64,000 nucleotides of DNA from Sphingobacteriales bacterium (GTDB lineage Bacteria; Bacteroidota; Bacteroidia; Chitinophagales; CAIOSU01), in the NCBI GenBank assembly GCA_027486795.1, contig JAIXOI010000048.1, positions 62,001-126,000 on the forward strand. Direction: 5' to 3'. A program made the position numbers and the translations under genes. Positions 25,054-34,296 of the stretch are shown here, in pieces. Under the pieces are notes generated by a model that was not told the DNA's origin, made no database searches, and saw only the letters and a program-made list of their open reading frames with translations. The number at the start of each line of letters is the position of its first letter. The stretch's first letter is position 1.

Positions 25054-25986
25054 ATGAACAACAACAATTCACCCATAAAACTTTGGCTAGAGGCATTTCG
25101 TCTTCGCACACTGCCGCTAGCATTGAGCACCATAGTTATGGGTACGTTTTTGGCCGCTGATGCCTTTGCGTTTAGATGGCCAGTATTCATTTTAGCTGTT
25201 ACCACTACCCTATTTCTACAAATACTAAGCAACCTTGCCAACGACTATGGCGACCACCAACACGGTGCCGATAACGACGAGCGGATTGGCCCCAAACGCA
25301 GTGTGCAAAGTGGCGCCATTAGTGCTACCGATATGCGCATGGCTATGATAGTTTTTGCGCTGCTTGCACTAATAAGCGGAATAGCCCTGCTAGCCGTATC
25401 GTTTACAGATTGGACCAAAATGCTGCTCTTTCTGGGTTTAGGGCTAGCGGCTATTGCCGCTGCCGTAAAATATACGGCTGGCAGTAACCCGTATGGTTAT
25501 CGTGGTATGGGCGATGTATTCGTCTTTATCTTTTTTGGTTTGGTGGGTACGGCTGGAACCTACTATTTATATGCCAACTCTTTGGCGGAAGACCCATTAG
25601 GGTTTCTGGTTTTTCTGCCCGCCATCAGTATGGGTTGCCTTAGCACGGGCGTATTGAATCTGAACAACATGCGCGACCACGTACCCGACGAAAAAGCCGG
25701 TAAAATAACCCTGGTAGTGCGCTTAGGTTATGCCAGGGCCAAACAATACCATCAAACATTAATATTGACTGCATTTGGCTCGGCTTTGCTGTTTATCCTA
25801 GCGCACTACCAAAGCATTTGGCAGTTTTCGTTTATGCTCGCTGCTCCAATATTTTTGAAGCATTTGCGTGATGTGGCGCAAACCCAAGAGCCAGCTCTAC
25901 TCGACCCTCAATTAAAGATATTGGCGCTGAGCACACTACTTTTCAGCGTTTTGTTTGGGGTTGGACTATTTTTCTCTATCGGTTGA
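25054..25986 (+). CDS. menA: 1,4-dihydroxy-2-naphthoate polyprenyltransferase, MenA
   Basis: The 310-residue UbiA-family integral membrane protein attaches the prenyl chain to DHNA, giving demethylmenaquinone. The first Asp-rich motif is NLANDYGDHQHGADNDER, and the second is NNMRDHVPDEKAGK. About eight or nine hydrophobic helices span the rest. It is in the same direction as menD-menB and follows after a 129-base gap of repeat sequence. menF, menC, menE and the methyltransferase are not in this window. Confidence 0.93.
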   Translation: MNNNNSPIKLWLEAFRLRTLPLALSTIVMGTFLAADAFAFRWPVFILAVTTTLFLQILSNLANDYGDHQHGADNDERIGPKRSVQSGAISATDMRMAMIVFALLALISGIALLAVSFTDWTKMLLFLGLGLAAIAAAVKYTAGSNPYGYRGMGDVFVFIFFGLVGTAGTYYLYANSLAEDPLGFLVFLPAISMGCLSTGVLNLNNMRDHVPDEKAGKITLVVRLGYARAKQYHQTLILTAFGSALLFILAHYQSIWQFSFMLAAPIFLKHLRDVAQTQEPALLDPQLKILALSTLLFSVLFGVGLFFSIG

Positions 25987-26098
25987 AAGGCTAACGTAGG
26001 AATTAACCCATCAACTAATTAGCCAATATCCCATCCTTTTACTTATTTTCGACAATAAGCCACACAAATTGGCGTTTCTGAATCGAAAAAACCGACAA

Positions 26099-26467
26099 AT
26101 GAAATCTATCTATACTTTTGCATTTTCAGCATTTTTGCTGTTTGCCACTTCTTGTGAAACCAAGCCCGCCTTTGATACGGCCTTATTTGAAGGGGCATGG
26201 AAATGCGCCGTAATGGTTACTGACGGCACTGAAGACCTAAACCCGCAAAATATTGTCTTCGATTTTAAGAAAGACAGCACCTACAGCTACACAGGCGGCA
26301 GTTATACCGAAGCTGGTAAATGGTATCTGGAAGGCAACAAGCTGGTAACAATAGCCAACGACGATTTGGAAAAGAAAGTAGAGATAGAAAAAATAAATGC
26401 CGATACCCTGATAATGAACATGAACGACCGTGGCACCGAAGTGAAGCTCATTCTTCTGGCACAATAA
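26099..26467 (+). CDS. Small lipocalin-like lipoprotein
   Basis: The 122-residue protein from MKSIYTFA has a signal peptide ending in the lipobox LLFATSC. The mature part reads as repeated short beta strands (GAWKCAVMVTDG, NIVFDFKKDSTYSYTGG, AGKWYLEGNKLVTI), the layout of lipocalin-like domains found in many Bacteroidota lipoproteins. Ligand and role unknown. The frame extends to a TTG at 26069, but the signal peptide places the start at the ATG. Confidence 0.75.
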   Translation: MKSIYTFAFSAFLLFATSCETKPAFDTALFEGAWKCAVMVTDGTEDLNPQNIVFDFKKDSTYSYTGGSYTEAGKWYLEGNKLVTIANDDLEKKVEIEKINADTLIMNMNDRGTEVKLILLAQ

Positions 26468-26553
26468 TTTTGGTAGAGATTAACGCAGTAATTGCAATTA
26501 TTGCAGTGAAAATAATTTTACCTCCACTTGCATTATTATCGTCGTTATTTCCT

Positions 26554-26561
26554 TAAATTTG
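26554..26561 (+). promoter_or_regulatory. -7 box (TAAATTTG) of tRNA-His
   Basis: TAAATTTG matches TAnnTTTG, 13 bases before the tRNA. A TTG at 26528-26530 is 23 bases upstream, at the edge of the accepted spacing. Confidence 0.6.
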
Positions 26562-26574
26562 CACTCCATTACAT

Positions 26575-26649
26575 GGTAGTTGTAGCTCAGTCGGTTAGAG
26601 CGCCTGATTGTGGTTCAGGAGGTCGCCGGTTCGAACCCGGTCTTCTACC
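26575..26649 (+). tRNA. tRNA-His (anticodon GTG)
   Basis: The cloverleaf has D arm GCTCAGTCGGTTAGAGC, anticodon stem CTGAT/GTTCAG with loop reading TTGTGGT (anticodon GTG), and T loop TTCGAAC. The encoded extra 5' G (26575) faces the discriminator C (26649), as required for histidine identity. The acceptor stem GTAGTTG/CTTCTAC has two adjacent U-U mismatches at positions 5:68 and 6:67. CCA is not encoded. Confidence 0.93.
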
Positions 26650-26655
26650 CTACTG

Positions 26656-26694
26656 AAAAGGGCAATCCCGTTACCGCGTGGTTGCCCTTTTTTA
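26656..26694 (+). terminator. Terminator of tRNA-His
   Basis: AAAAGGGCAA (26656-26665) pairs perfectly with TTGCCCTTTT (26682-26691), followed by more T, seven bases after the tRNA end. Confidence 0.85.
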
Positions 26695-26928
26695 TTGTTA
26701 TAAATGCTAGTCGCGAGTTGCAGCTTGTTAATGGTCAATATTCGTGCAACGAAATAAACCTCCATTTCCCTCCTTGTTAGGAGGGAAGTGGTTTGTGCTC
26801 ATATTAGCCTTATTATTGGAACTGAAAGAACAAGCATTCCGTTTGCATTTCAAGCCTTACATTGAGGCTTTAATTTCATTAACAAAACAAACTATGGACC
26901 ATCGACTATGGACCATGGACCGAATAAA

Positions 26929-28035
26929 ATGTCGAAAGGAAAAGTTTTAGTAGCCATGAGCGGCGGTATAGATAGTACCGTGGCCGCCGTTATGCTTCAT
27001 CAGCAAGGATATGAGGTAATTGGCATCACCATGAAAACATGGGACTATGCAACTTCTGGCGGCAGCAAAAAGGAAACCGGCTGTTGCAGCCTGGATAGTA
27101 TAAACGATGCCCGTCAAGTGGCCGTTGAGGTAGGTTTCCCGCATTACATCATCGATATCCGCAACGAGTTTGGCGATTATGTGATTGACAACTTTGTAGA
27201 GGAATATCTAGCTGGTCGCACACCTAACCCTTGCGTGCTCTGCAATACCCACATTAAATGGGAAGCTTTGTTAAAGCGTGCCGATGCCATGGGCTGCGAT
27301 TTTATTGCCACAGGCCACTACGCCCGCCTGCGGTACGAAAATGGACGTCACATCATTAGCAAAGCCAAAGACTTAGGTAAAGACCAGAGCTATGTGCTTT
27401 GGGGTGTGAGCCAAAAGTGCTTAGCTCGCACTATTTTCCCGTTGGCTGAGTTTATGAAGCCCGACATCAGGAAAATGTGTGAAGAGTGGGGCTATAGCGA
27501 ATTGGCAAAAAAAGCGGAGAGCTATGAGATTTGCTTTGTGCCTGATAACGATTACCGTGGTTTCTTAAAACGCCGTGTTCCTAACTTGCAGGAGGAAGTA
27601 AATGGCGGCTTGTTTGTAGATACGCAAGGTAACATCCTTGGTAAGCACGAAGGTTATCCATTCTATACCATTGGCCAACGCAAAGGCTTGGGCATTGCGC
27701 TGGGCGAACCGATGTATGTAACCGAAATACACCCTGCTACCAATACGGTAGTATTGGGCCGCGACGAAGATTTGCAAAAAACCACCATGATTGTGGGCGG
27801 TCTGAACCTAATTAAGTTTGCCGAAGTGCCAGAGGGTATTGAGTCGGTAACCAAAATACGGTACAAAGATGCTGGTGCCATAAGCACCCTGCACCCACAA
27901 CCCGATGGAAAAATAGTAGTTGAATTTGAGGCCGTGGTAAGAGCCATTGCCCCCGGCCAATCGGCAGTATTTTACGAAGGCGATGATTTAATTGGCGGGG
28001 GCATTATTCATGCACCGGTGGCGGTTATGGTTTAG
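26929..28035 (+). CDS. mnmA: tRNA-specific 2-thiouridylase MnmA
   Basis: This enzyme installs sulfur on wobble U34 of Lys, Glu and Gln tRNAs. The PP-loop is MSGGIDST, the catalytic cysteines lie in NPCVLCNTHIKW and SYEICFVPDNDYRGF, and FATGHYAR- and YTIGQRKGLG-type motifs are present. The length of 368 residues is normal. The frame is open from ATG 26908, but that ATG is inside a low-complexity ATGGACCAT array and adds nothing conserved, so MSKGKVLVAMSGG at 26929 is chosen. A hairpin at 26762-26791 lies upstream. Confidence 0.93.
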   Translation: MSKGKVLVAMSGGIDSTVAAVMLHQQGYEVIGITMKTWDYATSGGSKKETGCCSLDSINDARQVAVEVGFPHYIIDIRNEFGDYVIDNFVEEYLAGRTPNPCVLCNTHIKWEALLKRADAMGCDFIATGHYARLRYENGRHIISKAKDLGKDQSYVLWGVSQKCLARTIFPLAEFMKPDIRKMCEEWGYSELAKKAESYEICFVPDNDYRGFLKRRVPNLQEEVNGGLFVDTQGNILGKHEGYPFYTIGQRKGLGIALGEPMYVTEIHPATNTVVLGRDEDLQKTTMIVGGLNLIKFAEVPEGIESVTKIRYKDAGAISTLHPQPDGKIVVEFEAVVRAIAPGQSAVFYEGDDLIGGGIIHAPVAVMV

Positions 28036-28104
28036 TGCAATCCTACAAATTAAAAAAAGTGAACAGGTACAAGTTTACCATCCATTTTAGATTTGAACAT
28101 GTTA

Positions 28105-28256
28105 CACCCCTCACCTAACCTCTCCCATAGGGAGAGGGACTCTTACCTTTTTGATAAAAAAATAAATACTGCAATCCTATTCCGTATTTAATTTGTTTCA
28201 TTTTCAATTGTACATCGTAAATCGTACTTCGTACATTGATTGTCTTGTGTCTAAAA
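28105..28256. repeat. Half of a CCCTCACCTAACCTCTCCC element plus low-complexity leader
   Basis: CCCTCACCTAACCTCTCCC at 28105-28123 matches the terminal repeat at 2265-2283, followed by ATAGGGAGAGGG, making a short hairpin. At 28202-28256 the words TGTACATCGTAAATCGTAC and GTCTTGTGTCTAA recur in the same order as upstream of menD (22334-22380). Confidence 0.7.
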
Positions 28257-28273
28257 TTCCATAACTTTAAGCT

Positions 28274-29002
28274 ATGAAGAACACTTGGGGCTTTTTGTGT
28301 GCCATTTTCCTCGCTAGCATATTTGTTTTGCCTTCCTGCAACAAGGATGATTCGTTTGTAGCTGACTTCAAATATGAGTATTTCCCGACTGATAGTGGCC
28401 GATATGTTATTTACGATGTTGACTCTATTATTTTCAACTCGTTTTTTACCCCACCGCTAAAAGACACCATCCGGTTTCAAGTACGCGAGGTATATGGCGA
28501 GACTTTTATTGATGGGGAAGGCAACCGATTGAGGCGCATTGAGCGTTTCCGCCGGAACGATACTATAGGCAATTGGGGCCTTACCGATGTATGGTACGCA
28601 GGTATCATCAACAACCAAGCCATTTGGGTCGAAGAAAATCTTCGTTTCCTTAAATTCGTTTTCCCTCCCAGAGCTACCTCTAAATGGAATGGCAACCAAT
28701 ACATTGAGATAACCGAGGGTATAGAGTTTATGGCGGATTGGGAATATAAAATGTCGGAACTAGATGTACCTAAAAGCATAAATGGCCTAAACTTTGATTC
28801 GACGGCAACGGTAATACTTGCATACGATACGGCTTCGAAGATAGAAAGAATAACGGCTACTGAAACCTATGCCAAGGGAGTTGGGTTAATATACAAAGAT
28901 TGGGCCTGGCTAAGGAAACAAAACGTTATTGCTCAGTTTCCCCAAGGCACCGAGGATGGATTCATAGTTCGCATGTGGGTTAAAGAATATGGTAACTTAT
29001 GA
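28274..29002 (+). CDS. Lipoprotein of unknown function
   Basis: The 242-residue protein has a signal peptide and lipobox VLPSC near residue 21, then NKDDSF, an acidic start that may favour surface export. The mature part is rich in aromatic and Asp residues (YEYFPTDSGRYVIYDVDSI), with no family I can name with confidence. Its last codon overlaps the start of the S8 protease gene (ATGA), so the two are made together and may work together. TAACTTTA near the ATG resembles the menD upstream box. Confidence 0.75.
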   Translation: MKNTWGFLCAIFLASIFVLPSCNKDDSFVADFKYEYFPTDSGRYVIYDVDSIIFNSFFTPPLKDTIRFQVREVYGETFIDGEGNRLRRIERFRRNDTIGNWGLTDVWYAGIINNQAIWVEENLRFLKFVFPPRATSKWNGNQYIEITEGIEFMADWEYKMSELDVPKSINGLNFDSTATVILAYDTASKIERITATETYAKGVGLIYKDWAWLRKQNVIAQFPQGTEDGFIVRMWVKEYGNL

Positions 29003-30660
29003 CAAAGGCTTTTACTACTGTAACCTTATTTACCTTGCTGCTGCTGGCAGCCAGCGCGTTTGCACAAGGCGATGGCAAGTATTATAACAAATATTGGGTG
29101 CATTTTGCCGACAAGCAAGACAATGGATACTCTATTGAAAACCCGAGTGATTATTTATCGCCTAGGGCACTTGAGCGTAGGGAGAAATTCGGCATTGGAA
29201 TAGACTCTACCGATTTGCCCATTACCGAAGCCTATATTGAACAAGTAAAACTGGCAGGAGGCGCCGTACTGCACCGCAGTAAATGGTTCAATGCCATAAG
29301 TGTGGAAGTGGACGATAGCAACGAAGTAAATGCCATACGCGAGCTGCCCTTTGTAATACAAATGGAACCTGTTGCAGCTACCCAAATACAATCGATTGAA
29401 GATTGTGAGGATGGGCCAACCAGCCGTAAAAGCACCGCTACTCGTAACACTGAATATGGCCAAAGCACTACCCAAACAACCATGGTAAAGGGACATTACC
29501 TGCACGAGCTTGGGTTTAGAGGCGAGGGCATGTACATTGCTATATTTGATGCCGGTTTTGAGCAAGTAGACCAAATTTCAGCTTTTGATAGCTTACGTTC
29601 ACACAACCGCATATTGGGCACCTATGACTTTGTGCGCGTGCAAGAAAACGTTTACGACCTTGGCAGCCACGGCCGCAACGTATTTTCTATAATGGCCGGA
29701 AACTTGCCTAACGAGTTTTTAGGCAGTGCGCCCAATGCCTCCTACTTCCTTTTTAGAACCGAAGAAGGAGTTACCGAATACAAAATTGAAGAAGACAACT
29801 GGGTAGCCGCCGTTGAACGTGCAGATAGCCTTGGTGTTGATTTAGTAAACACATCGCTTGGCTATACTGACTACGACGACCCTACAATGAGCTACACCTA
29901 TAGCGATATGAACGGAAGGGTTGCCCGAATTAGCATTTCAGCCACAATTGCTGCCCGTAAAGGCATGATAATAGTAAGTAGCGCTGGCAATATGGGCAAC
30001 AGCAGTTGGCGTTATATTTCAGCACCAGGCGATGCCGATAGCATACTTACTATTGGGGCAGTAAACGGCTCTGGCTCGTTTGCCCGGTTTAGTTCTTATG
30101 GCCCAACAGCCGACGGTCGAGTAAAACCAGATATAGTGGGTATGGGGCAGGGCACCTCTTACATTGGTGTTTCAGGAACCGTTGAACAGGGCAATGGCAC
30201 CTCGTATTCTGCACCTTTACTTGCAGGGTTTGTAGCCTGCCTGTGGCAAAGCAACCCAACCTTGCAACCGCAGCAACTTATTCAATTAGTACGCGAATCG
30301 GCTAGTAGCTTTAGCAAACCAACCGACTCTATTGGCTATGGCATACCCGATTTTCAGAAAGCACACTATGAGATTCTCAAAAACCAAAATCCTGTATATG
30401 GCAACATGATGCCGGTAGTATACCCTAATCCATTTGTTGACAAGGTAGATATTGTATTGAATGCCGAGATAACTGGCGACTACAAGCTGGAAATGGTTGA
30501 TTTAATGGGTAGCAGGGTGTACACTGAAGATAGAAACGTAAGTGTAGCCTCTTATCAAACCTATACTTTAACAGACCTGGGCAGATTGGCATCTGGCCTA
30601 TATGTAGTGCGCATAACTTACCCAGCAGGTACTGTTAAGCTCAAAATACTGAAATACTAG
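28999..30660 (+). CDS. Secreted subtilisin-like serine protease (S8) with T9SS sorting domain
   Basis: The 553-residue protein has a signal peptide ending ASAFAQ, a prodomain region of about 25-160, then the S8 catalytic domain: Asp184 in IFDAGF, His224 in GSHGRNV, oxyanion Asn331 in SSAGNMG, and Ser402 in GNGTSYSAP. The last 80 residues, from VVYPNPFVDKV to VKLKILKY, are a type A T9SS C-terminal domain, so it is exported through the outer membrane. It probably degrades extracellular proteins. It is coupled to the lipoprotein gene upstream, and its stop codon overlaps that of the convergent HAD gene by four bases. Confidence 0.92.
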   Translation: MTKAFTTVTLFTLLLLAASAFAQGDGKYYNKYWVHFADKQDNGYSIENPSDYLSPRALERREKFGIGIDSTDLPITEAYIEQVKLAGGAVLHRSKWFNAISVEVDDSNEVNAIRELPFVIQMEPVAATQIQSIEDCEDGPTSRKSTATRNTEYGQSTTQTTMVKGHYLHELGFRGEGMYIAIFDAGFEQVDQISAFDSLRSHNRILGTYDFVRVQENVYDLGSHGRNVFSIMAGNLPNEFLGSAPNASYFLFRTEEGVTEYKIEEDNWVAAVERADSLGVDLVNTSLGYTDYDDPTMSYTYSDMNGRVARISISATIAARKGMIIVSSAGNMGNSSWRYISAPGDADSILTIGAVNGSGSFARFSSYGPTADGRVKPDIVGMGQGTSYIGVSGTVEQGNGTSYSAPLLAGFVACLWQSNPTLQPQQLIQLVRESASSFSKPTDSIGYGIPDFQKAHYEILKNQNPVYGNMMPVVYPNPFVDKVDIVLNAEITGDYKLEMVDLMGSRVYTEDRNVSVASYQTYTLTDLGRLASGLYVVRITYPAGTVKLKILKY

Positions 30661-31331
30661 CCCTTCAATTTACCCAAAGGAAATTGCAACAGGTTTGGTA
30701 ATACTACTTGGGCACCTGCTTTAGCCAATACACCCGTGCCTGCAAAATCTACCCCTACAAAATCAATACCCAATTCAGTGGATACTTGCCAATCGTAAAC
30801 CCTATCGCCCACATACACCACTTGCTGGTATAATTGGTGGCCATATTGCTTTTGGGCTAACTCAAATACCTCTTTTATCGAGTCTACTTTAGAGTATGAC
30901 TTGTCAGCCCCAACAAACGGCACTTCATTGGCTGGTATGCCTATAACCTCGAGCTTAAACTGTGCCGGATGCCGCCAAGCACCAGTTGCTATACCCAAAT
31001 GTACATCGGAAAGCGACAACAAATGATTGAAAGTGGCGCTGGCACCTGGTATTTCTTCAAAATACTGGGGGTGCGATTGGTACCGTTGTTCTAGCTTTTG
31101 CCTAAAGCCCAATTTCAATGCCTCCACCTCTTCTACAAAAGCATTGCGCTGGTGCAATTGTTGAAAGAAGTGATCAGTAACGGCTGAATCGGTTACGTGC
31201 TTGCAACTTAAAAAATCGAGCCCAAGCAAACTATGTCCCGTTACTTCTTGAAAAGCCTCGGCATAGCAAAGGTCTTTTTCGTAATCAGTATTGGCCAAAG
31301 TGCCATCAATATCAAAAATGATTAACCGCAT
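30657..31331 (-). CDS. HAD-superfamily hydrolase (phosphoglycolate phosphatase-like)
   Basis: The 224-residue protein begins MRLIIFDIDGTLANTDYEKD, with the catalytic DxD motif. ATGAWRHPAQFKLE gives the Thr of motif II, and VVYVGDRVYDWQVS supplies the acidic motif IV. The alpha cap is of the PGP/beta-phosphoglucomutase type. Substrate unknown. The frame extends to 31370, but that extension (MFCGLPAFF...) is the translated hairpin of the terminator at 31342-31384, so the start is 31331. It overlaps the S8 gene end by four bases. Confidence 0.85.
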   Translation of the reverse strand: MRLIIFDIDGTLANTDYEKDLCYAEAFQEVTGHSLLGLDFLSCKHVTDSAVTDHFFQQLHQRNAFVEEVEALKLGFRQKLEQRYQSHPQYFEEIPGASATFNHLLSLSDVHLGIATGAWRHPAQFKLEVIGIPANEVPFVGADKSYSKVDSIKEVFELAQKQYGHQLYQQVVYVGDRVYDWQVSTELGIDFVGVDFAGTGVLAKAGAQVVLPNLLQFPLGKLKG

Positions 31332-31341
31332 AGTGCTATTA

Positions 31342-31384
31342 TAAAAAAAGGCGGGCAAACCACAAAACATGGTTTGCCCGCCTT
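31342..31384 (-). terminator. Terminator of the BNR-repeat T9SS gene
   Basis: AAGGCGGGCAAACC pairs perfectly with GGTTTGCCCGCCTT (14 bp, 9-base loop), followed by seven T on the minus strand, 15 bases after the stop at 31399 and 11 bases before the HAD start. Confidence 0.9.
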
Positions 31385-31398
31385 CTATAAATTATCTA

Positions 31399-34191
31399 TT
31401 ATTTAGAAACCACAAACTGCCGGGTAATAACGCCCGTCGGAGTTTCGATGGCTACAATGTATGTACCCGATGACAATTGGCTTACATCGGCAGCAAGCAA
31501 GGTTTGGCCTATTGACTTATTACCAAATTGCTGGCTATACACTTCGCGGCCCATTATATCTACTATGTGAACTGTTACCTTACCAGCTTTGGTCAAATTA
31601 AGATCAACATTCAAGTTGTTACTTGCTGGGTTTGGATACAAACTAACAGTGGTATTCAATGCTGCTTTGGGTTTGTTTGGCAGTATGCTACTAACCAAAT
31701 TACAGGTAGAGTTGTTCTTTTCGGTAAGCGTAGTGCTACGGAACATACCGCGACCGTATGAAGCAACATACAACACGTAGCAATCTTCATTGTAAAGGCC
31801 TCTTTGCTTTAACGAATAGATAGGTGTGTTGTATAAGCCACCATCAACCTCTTGGATCCAACTTGTACCGCCATCGCTGCTCGACCATACACCAAAATCA
31901 GTACCCACGATTAGGTTGTTAGGGTCGTAGAAATCGATTACAGAACTGTAAACAGGCATGTTTGGCAAATCGCCTTGCGCGCTGGTAAACACTGGTGTTG
32001 AAGCAAGAGCATCATTGCTCACAAAAACGTTGTTTGGTAAACCATAACCACCAAATGTAACTACAATGTGTGCTGAGTTGTTAGGGTCAACACCTATAGA
32101 TGACAAGTATCGAGCGTTGGTAGTACCCGGCCATTGTGAGCCAGAACGCAATTGCCTTACAGTAATACCGGTAACGGTGTTGGTTGGCCTATCATAGGTA
32201 GCGGTTCTAAGTCCGGTAACAATGTACAGGTTGCCACTGGTAGTGCCGATATAAAAATCACCTTCAGGTGTTGGGCTAACTGCGCTTACCGCGCCAGCAA
32301 CGGTACGGCTGTACCAGTAAATACCGCCTGCATCTAGCGCATCGGGTGTAATCATAATTCGGCTGTTAGCGCCAAAAATCATGTACCCTTTGTTATCAAG
32401 CGACCTAAAGGTATCAGCAATTGAGGTAGTACTATCTACTACAATGCTATCAATTACCGATACTTGCTCTTCCCACATATCATATGGTGCTATAAACTGG
32501 CTTGAGCCTTCGCTGCCCATGCCCAAACTTGTGGCATAGCTATCCCAAACACTTCCAAAGCCATCTCCGCGATTCAAGGAGCGACTAACGGCACCATATT
32601 GAACTTCAGAGAAAATAACATTTGGCTCGAGTCTCGAGATAACACAATATCCGCCATCGCCGCCTCTCAAATCAGTACCAGTAGCTATGGTGTTTCCTTG
32701 GTAATCGATATATATCGTTCCATTATCTTGTGCACCTGCCATTACTTCGCCGCTAGGGCTTGCTGCTATATCGTAAAACTGGGTAGTTACATAGTTTTTG
32801 TTACGAGGCGTAAACGTAGGGAACTGTTGCGATGCGTTGGTAGACTTACTAATACCACCATCCGAGCAAACATACAATATATCGGGGTTGTTGTTGTCAT
32901 AAACAGCAAAGTGCATGTCGGCATGGATGTAATAAGGGTTGTTCGGCGTTTCTGGTATCCAGTAAGCTACCAAATCCCAGCCAACATCCAATCCACCTTT
33001 CCACATCTCCAACTGACCGCCAATAACCACTTCATTCTTGTTTGAAGGGCTTACCGCAAACGAAATATTGTAAGAACCCTGTTGGCCTAACGGATTAAAC
33101 ACTGAAGAATTTTCTTGTGAATAAGGCACCCAAGAAATACCTGCATCAATAGATTTGTAAATACCCCTTAATCCGTTGCTGCTGTTGCAAATTGCTGCGT
33201 AAACATAGTTAGGATCTTGAGGTGTAACACCAAACTCAATGCGGTTAACATTAGTTGCGGGGAAACCATTAGTGCCCGAAATCAAAGCAAAGGTAGCCCC
33301 ATCTGTAGAGCGGTAATATTTCCTGTTAATTTCAGCAAAAACAATTCCATCACTATTTACTTTCACATCTCTCGACTCCCTACCTGCATCAGCAGGGGCA
33401 ATACCTTGTGCAGCTATCCAATTGCTACCACCATCTAGTGTGTAGTACAAACCACCATTGGCAGCAGCATAAATTTTGTTCGGGTCGTAAGGATCGGCAG
33501 CCAATTTGCTCACATACGACCAAATGCTATTTGCATTGTTTGGGGCTGGCTCGGTAGATGCCAACAAATTGAAGCTAACGCCATTATCAACCGATTTATA
33601 GATACCACCACCAATATGTCCATCAGTATTTTGTTGGGTAAACACAAAAGTTTCGCCCGTTCCCACATAAATATCACCATTAGAAGATTGAATGATACTG
33701 CTAATAGAAGTTGACAGGAACTTACTATTATCAGGGTGTTCGGTCCAGTTCAACGCACCATCGTTAGAGACAAACAGACCACCGGTTACGCTTCCAGCTA
33801 TCAATCGGTTACTGTTGTTTTTGTCAATCAACAGCGCCCGGGTGCGACCGCCTACGTTATCAGGACCTAAGCTTTCCCATTTTAAACCAAGCGTTTGTTG
33901 CTTATTGGCGGAATTGTTGCGCATTTGCATAGCCTGCCTGCGCGCCTTGATTACATCGTTTATATCTAGCAAACCAGTAGCAGGGTTTACGCGCATTTGC
34001 GACATCCACAGCATGGCCTCTTTTATTCCTTCTTCATGTTCCTTTTTAGGACCGAATGCTTCGTGCTGCTCTTTATGATACTGAGCACTAAGTTTAGAAG
34101 CCTCTTGCTGTTGAGAGCAAGAGCCGAAAAACAAAGCAAGCGATAAAATAGCCAGAATACCGCTAGCCTTTACTGAAGCCGATTTAATCAT
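31399..34191 (-). CDS. Large exported BNR/sortilin-like repeat protein with lipobox and T9SS sorting domain
   Basis: The 930-residue protein has an N-terminal hydrophobic stretch ending FGSC, a lipobox, then QQQEAS. Repeated SxDxGxxW-type phrases (SNDGALNWTE, SVDNGVSF, TLDGGSNW, SIDAGISW, SSDGGTSWIQ) form a BNR/VPS10-like beta-propeller covering about residues 100-800. The end, SLYPNPASNNLNVD to TRQFVVSK, is a type A T9SS domain. Such propellers occur in glycoside hydrolases and adhesins, and no catalytic residues can be assigned. A lipobox together with a T9SS tail is unusual. A -7 box lies at 34242-34249 and a strong terminator follows. Confidence 0.85.
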   Translation of the reverse strand: MIKSASVKASGILAILSLALFFGSCSQQQEASKLSAQYHKEQHEAFGPKKEHEEGIKEAMLWMSQMRVNPATGLLDINDVIKARRQAMQMRNNSANKQQTLGLKWESLGPDNVGGRTRALLIDKNNSNRLIAGSVTGGLFVSNDGALNWTEHPDNSKFLSTSISSIIQSSNGDIYVGTGETFVFTQQNTDGHIGGGIYKSVDNGVSFNLLASTEPAPNNANSIWSYVSKLAADPYDPNKIYAAANGGLYYTLDGGSNWIAAQGIAPADAGRESRDVKVNSDGIVFAEINRKYYRSTDGATFALISGTNGFPATNVNRIEFGVTPQDPNYVYAAICNSSNGLRGIYKSIDAGISWVPYSQENSSVFNPLGQQGSYNISFAVSPSNKNEVVIGGQLEMWKGGLDVGWDLVAYWIPETPNNPYYIHADMHFAVYDNNNPDILYVCSDGGISKSTNASQQFPTFTPRNKNYVTTQFYDIAASPSGEVMAGAQDNGTIYIDYQGNTIATGTDLRGGDGGYCVISRLEPNVIFSEVQYGAVSRSLNRGDGFGSVWDSYATSLGMGSEGSSQFIAPYDMWEEQVSVIDSIVVDSTTSIADTFRSLDNKGYMIFGANSRIMITPDALDAGGIYWYSRTVAGAVSAVSPTPEGDFYIGTTSGNLYIVTGLRTATYDRPTNTVTGITVRQLRSGSQWPGTTNARYLSSIGVDPNNSAHIVVTFGGYGLPNNVFVSNDALASTPVFTSAQGDLPNMPVYSSVIDFYDPNNLIVGTDFGVWSSSDGGTSWIQEVDGGLYNTPIYSLKQRGLYNEDCYVLYVASYGRGMFRSTTLTEKNNSTCNLVSSILPNKPKAALNTTVSLYPNPASNNLNVDLNLTKAGKVTVHIVDIMGREVYSQQFGNKSIGQTLLAADVSQLSSGTYIVAIETPTGVITRQFVVSK

Positions 34192-34241
34192 TTTGAAGTT
34201 TGTTAAGTAGACTTTTAAAAATTGTTAGCCAAAAATGAAGA

Positions 34242-34249
34242 CAAATATA
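34242..34249 (-). promoter_or_regulatory. -7 box (TATATTTG) of the BNR-repeat T9SS gene
   Basis: On the minus strand TATATTTG matches TAnnTTTG, giving a leader of about 45 bases before the ATG at 34191. Confidence 0.5.
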
Positions 34250-34296
34250 ACCCCTGAATAGTTGCAGGAGAAATTAATTTTAACATCACATGTTCA

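Noticed and set aside
26908-26928. Upstream ATG for mnmA
   Set aside because: It lies in a low-complexity ATGGACCAT array and adds seven residues that are not in the family.
31332-31370. Upstream start of the HAD hydrolase
   Set aside because: The extension is encoded by the hairpin of the terminator of the upstream gene.
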